The notes under the pieces: generated by a model
What the model was told of the DNA's origin: nothing
Databases searched by the model: none
The model's input: only the letters and a program-made list of their open reading frames with translations
Part shown: in pieces, positions 40,799 to 49,472 of the stretch
How positions within the stretch are numbered: the first letter of the stretch is position 1
How the letters are laid out: every line of letters starts with the position of its first letter
Source of the DNA: Streptomyces aurantiacus
GTDB lineage: Bacteria; Actinomycetota; Actinomycetes; Streptomycetales; Streptomycetaceae
Assembly (NCBI RefSeq): GCF_001418335.1
Contig: NZ_LIPP01000089.1
Location: 1-59,440 of the forward strand
Direction of reading: 5' to 3'
Length of the DNA: 59,440 bases
Program-made: the position numbers and the translations under genes

Positions 40799-42949
40799 TC
40801 ATTCCCCGTCTGTGTCCACCCGGATGCACGCCTCCAGGAGGGTTCCGCAGGAGGGACTGTAGAACTCGTCGATCAGCACACGGTGGCCGTGGGCGCGCGG
40901 GCGGACACGTACGCCGTGCTCGGCGAGGCGGTCCGAGGCCACGTGGGTGACCTTGTGCGCGTGCTCGTGCCAGTCGTCGCCGTCGCCGAGGCGGGCGCCG
41001 CTGGCCGGGACGTACCAGCCGCCCGGATCGCGGCGGGGTGCGGAGGAGCCGGCGCCGGCTGTGGCGGAGACCTCCACGGAGGGAGCGCTGCCCAGGCGCT
41101 GTTCGCGCAGGGTGGCGCGGGTGCGGTGGGTGGCGGTCTCGTCCACCGTGCCGTCGAGGACCACCACGCCGTACACGGACCGGGCCGTGGCGTCGGTCAC
41201 GTACTCGTTGCGGACGTCGGCGGCGACGAGGTCCGGCTCACGCAGCAGCGGATCTCCGTAGCCGCCTCCGCCGGCGATCCACTGCACCAGCACGTCACCG
41301 GAGCGGATGGTCACCGACGCCTGGTTGTTGGCCAGCAGCTCCCGCTCGGCGGCGCCGAGCGAGTCACGGGTGGGCACCCGGCCGTCCGCGAAGGCCTGTG
41401 CCACATCGGTCTGCCGCCAGACCTCGTGGCCACTGCCGCCGCCGGGCAGACCGCCGCCGAATCCGTCCGCCACCACCTGGGCGCTGGGCGCGAACACGGT
41501 CTGGGTGACCTCCTGGGCGCCGTGCAGGGTCCAGGCGAAACGCAGTCCGAGACCGCCGCGGTTCGCGCCGTGCCCGGCGCTCTCGACGTTGAGCTGCTTC
41601 CACAGGTAGAGCACGGGGTAGAGCATTTCGTTCATCTCGACGTCCGGCAGCATGTTGTTGACCTGCGTCATCATCCCGCCGCAGTCCAGACCGTCGCCGT
41701 CGGGCTGGGCGCCCGCGCCCATTCCGCCCCCGTCCATGTTGAACAGGACGAAGTAGTCGCCGTCGTCGGTGTTTCCCGCGGAGATTCCGCCCGTCCACGA
41801 GTCCGCCCAGGTGCCCTGCGTGCGTTCCCGGATGGTGGCGTCGTCGCTCGCCCGGCATGCGTCGTTGAACAGTTTGGTGACCACGCGGCTGACGCGGGCC
41901 CCCGTGGTGAGGTGCCCGTTGCTGATCGGCGCCGGCGGTCGGGGGTTCACGATGGAGCCCGGCTCGGCGATGATGTCGAAGGCCGTCATGACGCCTTCGT
42001 TGAAGGGGACGTCCCAGGCGAGGATGGGTACGACGGCCGTGGCGACGCTGCCGACGAGCGCGCCGTAACTGCAGTTGACGAATCCGTCGGTCTGCTCCGC
42101 CGAGCCGGTGAAGTCGAAGGTGATCTGGTCGTCCCGCTTGGTCATGCTGCACGCCACGCGGTACAGCTCGTCGACGTGTCCGTTGTGCTCGGTCCATTCC
42201 TCGGCGGTGTAGACGCCGTCGGGGATCTGCCGGATGCGGTCGCGCACGACCTGCTCGGCCAGCTGGAAGGACAAGCGGGTGTATCCGTGGAACTGTTCGA
42301 GCCCGAATTCCTCGACGGTGCCCAAAAGACGGCGGATTCCAGTGTTGTTGGAGGCGACCAGGCTGCGCACGTCGTTCCAGAAGAGCACGGGCACCCGGAC
42401 ATTGTTGAGGAGGATGCGGCGCACCCACTCCACCGGCTCGCCCTTTTCGAAGATCTTGACGCCGGGCGGGAGCCGCAGGGCCTCGGCGTAGCAGTCGTGG
42501 GCGCCGGGAGCGAAGCCACCCGGCGTCATCCCGCCGACGTCGACGAGGTGGGCCTGCGACTGGGCCCAGCCGATCAGCTCGTCCCCGTGGAAGATCGGAG
42601 AGATGATGTTGGTGTCGGGCGGATGGCTGGCGCCGGCCGTGTGCGGGTCGTTGCTGATGAACGCGTCCCCGGGGGAGAGCTGTTCGCCCTCGATGACCTT
42701 CACCAGGTTCTGTACGGCGACGCTTCCCGAACCGATGTGGAACTGGACGTAGTCCGAGTAGGCGTAGATGCGGCCGGTCGGGTCGAAGAGGGCGGTGTTG
42801 AAGTCGCCTGCCTCGGTGATGACCGGGGAGCCGGAAGAGCGGATCATCGCGATGCCCATCTCCTCCACGATGGAGTCCAGGCGCATCCGGATGACTTCCA
42901 GGGTGACCGGATCGTACCCCTCGGGCAACGTGTGGGAGCTGCTGGTCAT
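40799..42949 (-). CDS. Hydantoinase B/oxoprolinase family protein
   Basis: A 716-residue HyuB-type subunit. VTLEVIRMRLDSIVEEMG and ISNDPHTAGASHPPDTNI (metal-site His/Asp) are intact, with HLVDVGG and the glycine-rich QWIAGGGGYGDPL near the end. With its partner it would carry out an ATP-dependent ring opening (hydantoin, oxoproline, lactam) or a carboxylation (acetone/acetophenone type). The last about 130 residues form an extra region after the usual core. The start at 42949 is 43 bp after the A-subunit stop. Confidence 0.9.
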   Translation of the reverse strand: MTSSSHTLPEGYDPVTLEVIRMRLDSIVEEMGIAMIRSSGSPVITEAGDFNTALFDPTGRIYAYSDYVQFHIGSGSVAVQNLVKVIEGEQLSPGDAFISNDPHTAGASHPPDTNIISPIFHGDELIGWAQSQAHLVDVGGMTPGGFAPGAHDCYAEALRLPPGVKIFEKGEPVEWVRRILLNNVRVPVLFWNDVRSLVASNNTGIRRLLGTVEEFGLEQFHGYTRLSFQLAEQVVRDRIRQIPDGVYTAEEWTEHNGHVDELYRVACSMTKRDDQITFDFTGSAEQTDGFVNCSYGALVGSVATAVVPILAWDVPFNEGVMTAFDIIAEPGSIVNPRPPAPISNGHLTTGARVSRVVTKLFNDACRASDDATIRERTQGTWADSWTGGISAGNTDDGDYFVLFNMDGGGMGAGAQPDGDGLDCGGMMTQVNNMLPDVEMNEMLYPVLYLWKQLNVESAGHGANRGGLGLRFAWTLHGAQEVTQTVFAPSAQVVADGFGGGLPGGGSGHEVWRQTDVAQAFADGRVPTRDSLGAAERELLANNQASVTIRSGDVLVQWIAGGGGYGDPLLREPDLVAADVRNEYVTDATARSVYGVVVLDGTVDETATHRTRATLREQRLGSAPSVEVSATAGAGSSAPRRDPGGWYVPASGARLGDGDDWHEHAHKVTHVASDRLAEHGVRVRPRAHGHRVLIDEFYSPSCGTLLEACIRVDTDGE

Positions 42950-42992
42950 GGTCGTCTCCTTTGACGAGTGGCGAGTGACGAGGTGGCGGCGG

Positions 42993-45047
42993 TCAGCGGC
43001 CGGCGAGGCGCAGCAGGAAGTCACCGCCGGGGGTGAGTTCGACGGTGGCGCCGCTGGGGACGTACACCGTGGTGTCCGGCTCTTCCAGCAGACACGGGCC
43101 GGCGGTGCGTCCCTGGGCCGCGAAGCCGCGGTGCACGTCGATCTCCACCCGCTCGCCGGTGAGGGGTTCCAGCACCTCACGGCGGGAGAGCCGGTGGTCC
43201 TCCTGCGCTGCGGCGACCGCGTCGACCGCCTGGACGTCACTGCGGCCGATGGCCCGGATCCGGGTGTTCACCAGCAGGATCCCGGCCTCTGTCCAGGCGG
43301 TGCCGGCGCCGAACTCCTCCTCGTAGTCGGCGACGAACCGGGCGCGCAGTGTGTCCTTGTCCTCCTCGCCGAAGGTGCCGGCCGGGAGGCGGGTGGTGAC
43401 CTCGAAGATCTGGCCGACGAACTTCATGTCGGCTTCGCGGTACAGCTCGCGCCGCTCCTGCGGGATGTCCTCGGCCTCGAACCACGCCTGTGCGCGCTGC
43501 TCCAGGGCGACGAAGTCCTTGTCCAGGTCCGCCGCGGGCCTGTCCATGGTCCACGGGCTCGTCTGCACCGCTGAGAACACGGAGTCGGCGTGCATGAGGC
43601 CGTAGGCGGAGAACACCGCGGCGTTGCGGGGGATCACGACCTCGTGCACGCCCGCCTCGGCGGCGATGCTGGCGGCGAACAGACCGCAGGCGCCACCGAA
43701 GCCGATGAGGGTGAACTCGCGCGGGTCGTGGCCCCGGTTCACGGTGATCTTGCGCAGCGCGTTGGACATCTGGGAGCTGGCCAGCCGGTACACGCCCTGC
43801 GCCGCCGCGTCCTCGGTGAGGCCGAGCGGCTCGCCGACGTGCTTGCGCAGGGCGGCGCGGGCCTGGTCCTCGTAGAGCGGCACGGCGCCGCCGAGGTAGT
43901 AGTCCGCGTTGATCAGACCGAGGACGAGGGCCGCGTCGGTGACGGCCGGGCGTGTGCCACCCTTTCCGTAGCAGGCCGGGCCGGGGGTGGAACCGGCGCT
44001 GTGCGGGCCGACGCGCAGCAGCTTGCGTCCGTCGACCCAGGCCAGACTGCCGCCGCCCGCTCCGATGGTCTCGATGTCGACGGCGGTCAGGCTGGTGGGC
44101 AGTCCGCCGATCTCGGCGCGGGGAAGGAGACGGAACTCGTCGTCGAGGATGGCTGCCGCGTCCAGGCTGGTGCCGCCCATGTCCGCGGTCAGCACGCGGC
44201 GACGGCCGAGCTGCTTGCCCAGCAGTCTGGCGCCGGTGACGCCACCGACCGGACCGGAGTTGAACATGGAGATCGGAGCCTTGCTGGTCTCCTCCACGGA
44301 CAGGAATCCGCCGTGGACCTGCATGATCTGCACCCGCGCCCGGAGCCCGCGGCTGCGCAGTTCGTTCGCCAGGTGCTCGAAGTGGGAGGCCACCAGCGGC
44401 TTCACGGCCGCGTCGAGGGCGGTGGTCACCATGCGCTCGTACTCGCGGTAGACAGGGGTCAGGCTGCTGGAGAGCGTGTACGGGAGATCCGGGTGACGCT
44501 TGTCCAGGTACGCGCCGATGGCCTTCTCGTGTGCCGGGTTGCGGAACGACCACAGCAGGCAGACGGCCAGGGCCTCCGCGCCGGTGGCCAGCGCCGTGTC
44601 CACGGCGGTACCGATGGCCCGTTCCGTGAGCGGCGCGAGCACGGTGCCCTGCGCGTCCACGCGCTCCGCGACCTCGATGATGCGGCGGCGCTCCACGATG
44701 TCCACCGGCGCGGACATCCGGTGCGGATCGCGCTCGTCGGTACGCGCCGAGCGGGCGATCCGCAGCGTGTCGCGAAAGCCCTGGGTCGTCAGCAGCGCCA
44801 CGGGAGCGTACTTCTGCTCGTCCACGGCATTGGTGACGATGGTGTTGCCGAGCACGAAGCGGTCCACGGCGGCGAAGAACTCCGCTTCGGACATCCCCGC
44901 GCGTTCCTGGAGCACGCTCAGTGCTCCGAGGATGCCGGTGGTCACATCCTTCGTCGAGAAGGCCTTGCCGCGGATGGCCCGGCCGCCGACGGTCGCCACG
45001 GCGTCGGTGAACGTCCCACCGACGTCGATGCCTACATGAAGCGTCAT
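42993..45047 (-). CDS. Hydantoinase A/oxoprolinase family protein
   Basis: A 684-residue HyuA-type ATPase subunit of the actin/hexokinase fold. The phosphate loop is HVGIDVGGTFTDAVA. LGNTIVTNAVDEQKYAPVALLTTQGF, MFNSGPVGGVTGARLLGK, TADMGGTSLDAAAI and DIETIGAGGGSLAWVD are the conserved nucleotide-site segments. ATG 45047 is right before the conserved motif. It is first in the operon and divergent from the GAF-PucR regulator. The substrate is unknown; a cyclic lactone/imide or a carboxylation linked to the HMG-CoA genes is possible. Confidence 0.9.
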   Translation of the reverse strand: MTLHVGIDVGGTFTDAVATVGGRAIRGKAFSTKDVTTGILGALSVLQERAGMSEAEFFAAVDRFVLGNTIVTNAVDEQKYAPVALLTTQGFRDTLRIARSARTDERDPHRMSAPVDIVERRRIIEVAERVDAQGTVLAPLTERAIGTAVDTALATGAEALAVCLLWSFRNPAHEKAIGAYLDKRHPDLPYTLSSSLTPVYREYERMVTTALDAAVKPLVASHFEHLANELRSRGLRARVQIMQVHGGFLSVEETSKAPISMFNSGPVGGVTGARLLGKQLGRRRVLTADMGGTSLDAAAILDDEFRLLPRAEIGGLPTSLTAVDIETIGAGGGSLAWVDGRKLLRVGPHSAGSTPGPACYGKGGTRPAVTDAALVLGLINADYYLGGAVPLYEDQARAALRKHVGEPLGLTEDAAAQGVYRLASSQMSNALRKITVNRGHDPREFTLIGFGGACGLFAASIAAEAGVHEVVIPRNAAVFSAYGLMHADSVFSAVQTSPWTMDRPAADLDKDFVALEQRAQAWFEAEDIPQERRELYREADMKFVGQIFEVTTRLPAGTFGEEDKDTLRARFVADYEEEFGAGTAWTEAGILLVNTRIRAIGRSDVQAVDAVAAAQEDHRLSRREVLEPLTGERVEIDVHRGFAAQGRTAGPCLLEEPDTTVYVPSGATVELTPGGDFLLRLAGR

Positions 45048-45264
45048 GCTCGCTGTCTCCTTTGACTGCGTCGGTGCGGGACGCGCCGGCTGCGGAGCTG
45101 CGGTCCGTGGAACCTTCGTGGAACCTTGTCCGGTTCCGGGCGGTTCTCGTTTCCTCGGCGCTGTGGTGGACGCTACGTGCGCCAGATCACGGCGGCTATG
45201 TATGGTTGGTCCACTATTGATGGGTCGATGATAGGCAATCGGCCCATAGCTGTGAGGGGCGACC
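45048..45264. promoter_or_regulatory. Divergent control region between the hyuA-like operon and the regulator
   Basis: The 217-bp gap holds an 11-bp tandem repeat GTGGAACCTTs (45107-45128). The regulator-proximal side has a possible plus-strand promoter TTGGTC (45206-45211), N17, TGATAG (45229-45234). No perfect long palindrome is visible. Confidence 0.4.
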
Positions 45265-47100
45265 ATGCCGGAGAAGATCCCCGTCGACGTCGTGGTGAGC
45301 CTGCTGCGAGCGGCGTCCGCCGAGCAGGAGGTCGACCTGGAGGACCTGGTCGCGAACGTGCCGGTGTCGCGCGGCGACAGGATGCGCATCAGTCACGAAC
45401 TGCGTTCCCTGCGGGCCGGCTCGGACCGGTGGCGCCGGCGTGGCCAGGAGCTCGCCGCCCTGTTCTCCTCGGCCCGCGAGCTCGCGCAGCTGCGTGACGT
45501 GGACGAACTGCTGGGACGTCTCGTCGAACGCGCTCACGATCTCATGGGAACGGACGTCACCTACCTGTCCGAATACGACCAGGACAGCCGTGAGCTCTTC
45601 GTCCGCACCACCCTGGGCACCGTCGAACCCTCCTTCATCGGCCTGCGTGTCCCTCCGGGGATGGGGCTGGCAAGCCAGGTGGTCGAAGGCCGCCGGGCCT
45701 GCTGGACCTCGAAGTACGCCGCGATGACCCAAGCGCCGCACGACTCCGAGATCGACGTCGCCGTGGCGGCGGAGGGCCTGGTGTCGCTGCTCGGCGTCCC
45801 GCTGCTCGCGGGGGACGACGTGATCGGCGTGCTGTTCGCGGCGAACCGGGTCGAGCACGGGTTCTCCCCGGACGAGATCTCTCTCCTCTCCGCGTTCGCC
45901 GACCATGCCGCGGTGGTACTGCAGACCGCCAGGCTGCTCGCCCGGTCCCGGCAGGCCGCCGAGGAGACCCAGCGCGCCTACAGCGAACTGGTCGGACATC
46001 TCGAAGCCAGAGACCGTGCGAGCGAGGTGCACAGTCAGCTCACCAGCCTGGTGCTCCAGGGCGGTGAGGCCCACGACGTCGCCACGGCTCTCGGCCGCGC
46101 CCTGCGCTGCCAGGTCGTCCTCCTGGACATCGACCACCTCGACGGGCCGGTCGCCGACGCGGTCGACCGCAGCCGCGGCAGTGGCCGGTGCGCTCCGGTC
46201 GGGGACGGTGTGTACGCCGTCGCCGTACTCGCCGGCCCCGCCCTGCTGGGTGCGCTCCTGCTGCGACCGGGAGAGGTCGAGTTCGGCCCCGTGGAGCTGC
46301 GCACCGCCGAACGGGGCGCCCAGATCACCGCTCTGCTCAACCTCAAGCAGGACGCCATGGCCGAGGCTGAGCAACGAGTGCGCAGCGACCTGCTGGCGGA
46401 CCTGCTCTCCGATGATCCCGAACGGCGTGCCGACATCGCGACGCGGGCCCAGGCCCGGGGAGTGCGGCTCGACGGGCTGAACTGCGTGGTGGTGGTCTCA
46501 CTCCCCGCCGAACTGCGCCGGGAGGCCGTGCGCGCACTGCGCCGGGCCAGTGCGCTGGTCGGCGAGCACGCGGGCCATGTCATGGCGCTGACCACCGACC
46601 CCGACCCGGGTGACGCGAGCGCGTCCGTCCACGCCACCGTCGCCCGCGCGGTCCGCGCGCCCCTGCTGAGCGTCGGCGCGGCCTTCGCGGACTCCGCGAT
46701 CGATCTGCGGGCCCAGGCCGACGCGGCGGCGGCCTGCGTGTCGATCCTGCCAGCGCTCGGCATGGACGACGCCGCCGTCACCGTCGACGAGTACCTTCCC
46801 TACACCGCGCTGTTCGGCCCCGGCGAGGCACGGGTGGCCGCCTACGTACAGCGGGTCATCGGGCCTGTCCTGGCCTGGGACGCCGAGCACGCCGGCAAGA
46901 TCCTGCCGACGCTGGCCGCCTACCTGGACAGCCGTCTCAGTCCGGTCGCCACCGCCCGCGCGCTGCACCTGCACAAGAACACCGTGCTCCAGCGCCTCGA
47001 ACGAGCGGCGGATCTTCTCGGTCCCGGCTGGCAGGAGCCGGACCGCCTTTTCCGGATCACGGTCGCGATCCGCCTCGTCAACCTGACCAAAGGCCCATAA
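45265..47100 (+). CDS. GAF-domain PucR/CdaR-type transcriptional regulator
   Basis: A 611-residue activator-like regulator. A GAF sensor domain spans about residues 70-220 (LGTVEPSFIGLRVPPGMGLA, LVSLLGVPLLAGDDVIGVLF). The C-terminal PucR-type helix-turn-helix (about 545-600) contains HLHKNTVLQRLERA. An N-terminal about 60-residue region is predicted helical. It is divergent from the hyuA-like operon and 100 bp ahead of mvaA, so it probably controls both in response to a small acid. Confidence 0.9.
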   Translation: MPEKIPVDVVVSLLRAASAEQEVDLEDLVANVPVSRGDRMRISHELRSLRAGSDRWRRRGQELAALFSSARELAQLRDVDELLGRLVERAHDLMGTDVTYLSEYDQDSRELFVRTTLGTVEPSFIGLRVPPGMGLASQVVEGRRACWTSKYAAMTQAPHDSEIDVAVAAEGLVSLLGVPLLAGDDVIGVLFAANRVEHGFSPDEISLLSAFADHAAVVLQTARLLARSRQAAEETQRAYSELVGHLEARDRASEVHSQLTSLVLQGGEAHDVATALGRALRCQVVLLDIDHLDGPVADAVDRSRGSGRCAPVGDGVYAVAVLAGPALLGALLLRPGEVEFGPVELRTAERGAQITALLNLKQDAMAEAEQRVRSDLLADLLSDDPERRADIATRAQARGVRLDGLNCVVVVSLPAELRREAVRALRRASALVGEHAGHVMALTTDPDPGDASASVHATVARAVRAPLLSVGAAFADSAIDLRAQADAAAACVSILPALGMDDAAVTVDEYLPYTALFGPGEARVAAYVQRVIGPVLAWDAEHAGKILPTLAAYLDSRLSPVATARALHLHKNTVLQRLERAADLLGPGWQEPDRLFRITVAIRLVNLTKGP

Positions 47101-47200
47101 AGAAGTGCCCCGCAGTGGATGATCGGTCCATTCCCGCCGGGTTCGGTGCTGACTAACGTCCTGTGTCGTACCGCAACCACGTCGAGGTGGAAGAGGCGTC

Positions 47201-48475
47201 ATGCCACGAAACAGCCGGATCAAGGGCCTGCGGGATCTGTCCGTCGAAGCCCGACGCACAACGGTCGCCGAGGCTGCCGGCATCGACGCGGGGACGATCG
47301 CCGCGTTCGACCCCGCTCACGGCCTCACCACCAAGGTGGCCGACCAGATGATCGAGAACGTGGTGGGGATCCTGGGGGTCCCGCTCGGGATCGCGACGAA
47401 CTTCGTGGTCAACGACGTCGACGTGCTGGTGCCGATGGCCACCGAAGAAGCGTCCGTCGTGGCCGCCGCGAGCAACGCGGCGAAGATCGCACGTGTCCAC
47501 GGCGGGTTCACGACCTCCTCGACCACTCCGGTGATGCAGGCCCAGGTCCAGATCGTCGGCGTCGCCGACCCGGAGGCCGGCCGCGTGCGGTTGCTGGAGG
47601 CACGCGACGAACTGATCGCTCTCGCCGACGCGCAGGACCCCGTACTCCTCGAATTCGGCGGTGGCGTACGTGACATCACCATCCGCCTGGTCCCCTCTCG
47701 CGCCGGCACCTACGTCGTCGCGCACCTTCAGGTCGACGTGCGTGACGCCATGGGCGCCAACGCCGTGAACACCATGGCCGAGGCCGTGGCCGCCCGTGCG
47801 GCGGAGATCGCCGGAGGGCGCAGCCTGCTGCGGATCCTCACGAACAAGGCCGATCTGCGCCTCTCGCGCGCCCGCGCCGTGTTCGACGCGGCCACGCTCG
47901 GAGGCCCGGACGTGGTCGACGACATCGTCCATGCCGCCGCCCTCGCCGAGGCCGATCCCTACCGGGCCGCCACGCACAACAAGGGCATCATGAACGGCAT
48001 CAGCGCCGTCGTCCTCGCGACGGGCAACGACACCCGCGCCGTCGAGGCGGGCGCCCACTCCCACGCCGTCTCGCCCGCCGGGCACTACACCTCGCTGTCC
48101 CGCTTCGAGAAGGATGCGCGGGGCAACCTCACCGGCACCCTCGAACTGCCCATGCCCGTCGGTCTCGTCGGCGGTGCGACCAAGGTCCATCCGGCCGCAC
48201 GGGCCGCGCTCTCGCTGCTGGGGGTCCGCACGGCGGCCGAACTCGCGGAGATCATCACCGCCGCCGGTCTGGCGCAGAACTTCGCCGCACTGCGCGCCCT
48301 GGCCACCGAGGGCATCCAGCGCGGACACATGTCCCTGCACGCCCGCACCATCGCGTCAGGCGTGGGTGCCACAGCCGAGGAAGTCCCCGCTGTCGTGGCC
48401 CGGCTGATCGAGGACAAGAAGGTCCGGGCCGACCATGCGGAGACGGTCCTCGCCGCACTGCGGTCCGGCCGATGA
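47201..48475 (+). CDS. mvaA: Hydroxymethylglutaryl-CoA reductase, class II (degradative)
   Basis: A 424-residue class II HMG-CoA reductase, close to the 428 residues of the Pseudomonas mevalonii enzyme. The catalytic set is visible: Glu83 in PMATEEASVVAAAS, Lys261 in THNKGIMNGI, Asp277 in LATGNDTRAVEAG and His380 in GHMSLHARTIASG. DAMGANAVNTMAEA is the cofactor-binding motif. Class II enzymes with such neighbours run in reverse, oxidising mevalonate to HMG-CoA. ATG 47201 has GGAAGAGG upstream. It overlaps mvaB by 4 bp. Confidence 0.94.
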   Translation: MPRNSRIKGLRDLSVEARRTTVAEAAGIDAGTIAAFDPAHGLTTKVADQMIENVVGILGVPLGIATNFVVNDVDVLVPMATEEASVVAAASNAAKIARVHGGFTTSSTTPVMQAQVQIVGVADPEAGRVRLLEARDELIALADAQDPVLLEFGGGVRDITIRLVPSRAGTYVVAHLQVDVRDAMGANAVNTMAEAVAARAAEIAGGRSLLRILTNKADLRLSRARAVFDAATLGGPDVVDDIVHAAALAEADPYRAATHNKGIMNGISAVVLATGNDTRAVEAGAHSHAVSPAGHYTSLSRFEKDARGNLTGTLELPMPVGLVGGATKVHPAARAALSLLGVRTAAELAEIITAAGLAQNFAALRALATEGIQRGHMSLHARTIASGVGATAEEVPAVVARLIEDKKVRADHAETVLAALRSGR

Positions 48476-49401
48476 CCGAGTACGGGACCCAGCCGCTGCC
48501 CGGCCTCCCGCGGGCCGTCACCATCTGCGAGGTCGGGCCGCGCGACGGCCTCCAGAACGAATCCGCCCAGGTGGAAACCGGCGTGAAGGTCGAATTCATC
48601 GACCGACTGGCCGACGCCGGGCTCACGCTCATCGAAGCAACCAGCGTGGTCCACCCCAAGTGGGTCCCCCAACTCGCCGATGCCGAGGAGGTGTTGCGCC
48701 GTATCGGGCCCCGGCCCGGGGTGCGCCACCCCGTGCTCGTGCCCAACCAGCGAGGGCTTCGGCGAGCCCTGGACCTCGGGGTCACCGACATCGCTGTCTT
48801 CGCCTCGGCGACCGAGAGCTTCGCCAAGGCCAACCTCAACCGCACCGTCGCCGAGTCGCTGGAGATGTTCGCCCCCGTCGTCGGCCGGGCCCGCGAGGCG
48901 GGGATGGGAGTGCGCGGCTACCTCTCCATGTGCTGGGGAGACCCCTGGGAGGGCTACGTGGCACCGGCACAGGTCGTCGCGGTCGCCACCAGGCTGATCG
49001 CACTCGGCTGCACGGAACTCAGCCTCGGCGACACGATCGGCGTCGCCACCGCCGGACAGGTCCACGCCCTCCTCGACGCACTGACGGCTGCCGGCCTCCC
49101 GATCGGCGCCCTCGCCGTGCACTTCCACGACACCTACGGCCAGGGACTCGCCAACACCTTGACCGCTCTGCGGTACGGGGTCACCACCGTCGACACCTCC
49201 GCGGGCGGTCTCGGCGGGTGCCCCTTCGCCAAGAGCGCCACCGGCAACCTCGCCACCGAGGACCTGGTGTGGCAGCTCAACGGACTGGGCATCCACACCG
49301 GCGTCGACCTGGACAAGCTCGTCGACACGAGCACCTGGCTGGCCGACCGGCTGCGGCGCCCCAGCCGCTCCGCCGTCGTACGGGCCCTCAGCAACAACTG
49401 A
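48472..49401 (+). CDS. mvaB: Hydroxymethylglutaryl-CoA lyase
   Basis: A 309-residue TIM-barrel lyase that splits HMG-CoA into acetyl-CoA and acetoacetate. Arg24-Asp25 lie in EVGPRDGLQNE, the metal His217 and His219 in VHFHDTYGQGLANT, and the catalytic Cys250 in GGLGGCPFAKSATGN. ATG 48472 overlaps the mvaA stop (ATGA), so the two are translationally coupled. This gene pair and order equal the mevalonate-degrading mvaAB operon of P. mevalonii. Confidence 0.95.
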   Translation: MTEYGTQPLPGLPRAVTICEVGPRDGLQNESAQVETGVKVEFIDRLADAGLTLIEATSVVHPKWVPQLADAEEVLRRIGPRPGVRHPVLVPNQRGLRRALDLGVTDIAVFASATESFAKANLNRTVAESLEMFAPVVGRAREAGMGVRGYLSMCWGDPWEGYVAPAQVVAVATRLIALGCTELSLGDTIGVATAGQVHALLDALTAAGLPIGALAVHFHDTYGQGLANTLTALRYGVTTVDTSAGGLGGCPFAKSATGNLATEDLVWQLNGLGIHTGVDLDKLVDTSTWLADRLRRPSRSAVVRALSNN

Positions 49402-49472
49402 CACGGACGGCACGCTCTCTAGGGCACTTGCCCGATCCCCGCCCCGGGGCCTTAGCCCCACCATGACCAGGC

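Noticed and set aside
39593..42964. A 1123-codon plus-strand open frame opposite CaiB and HyuB genes
   Set aside because: Antisense to two clear family members; composition is typical of a third-position GC shadow.
47201..48475. First impression of a ring-opening amidohydrolase
   Set aside because: The Glu/Lys/Asp/His set, ENVVG and DAMGAN motifs and the HMG-CoA lyase neighbour identify class II HMG-CoA reductase.
47201..49401. Mevalonate biosynthesis locus for terpenoids
   Set aside because: No HMG-CoA synthase, mevalonate kinases, diphosphomevalonate decarboxylase or IPP isomerase nearby; class II reductase with a lyase indicates breakdown.
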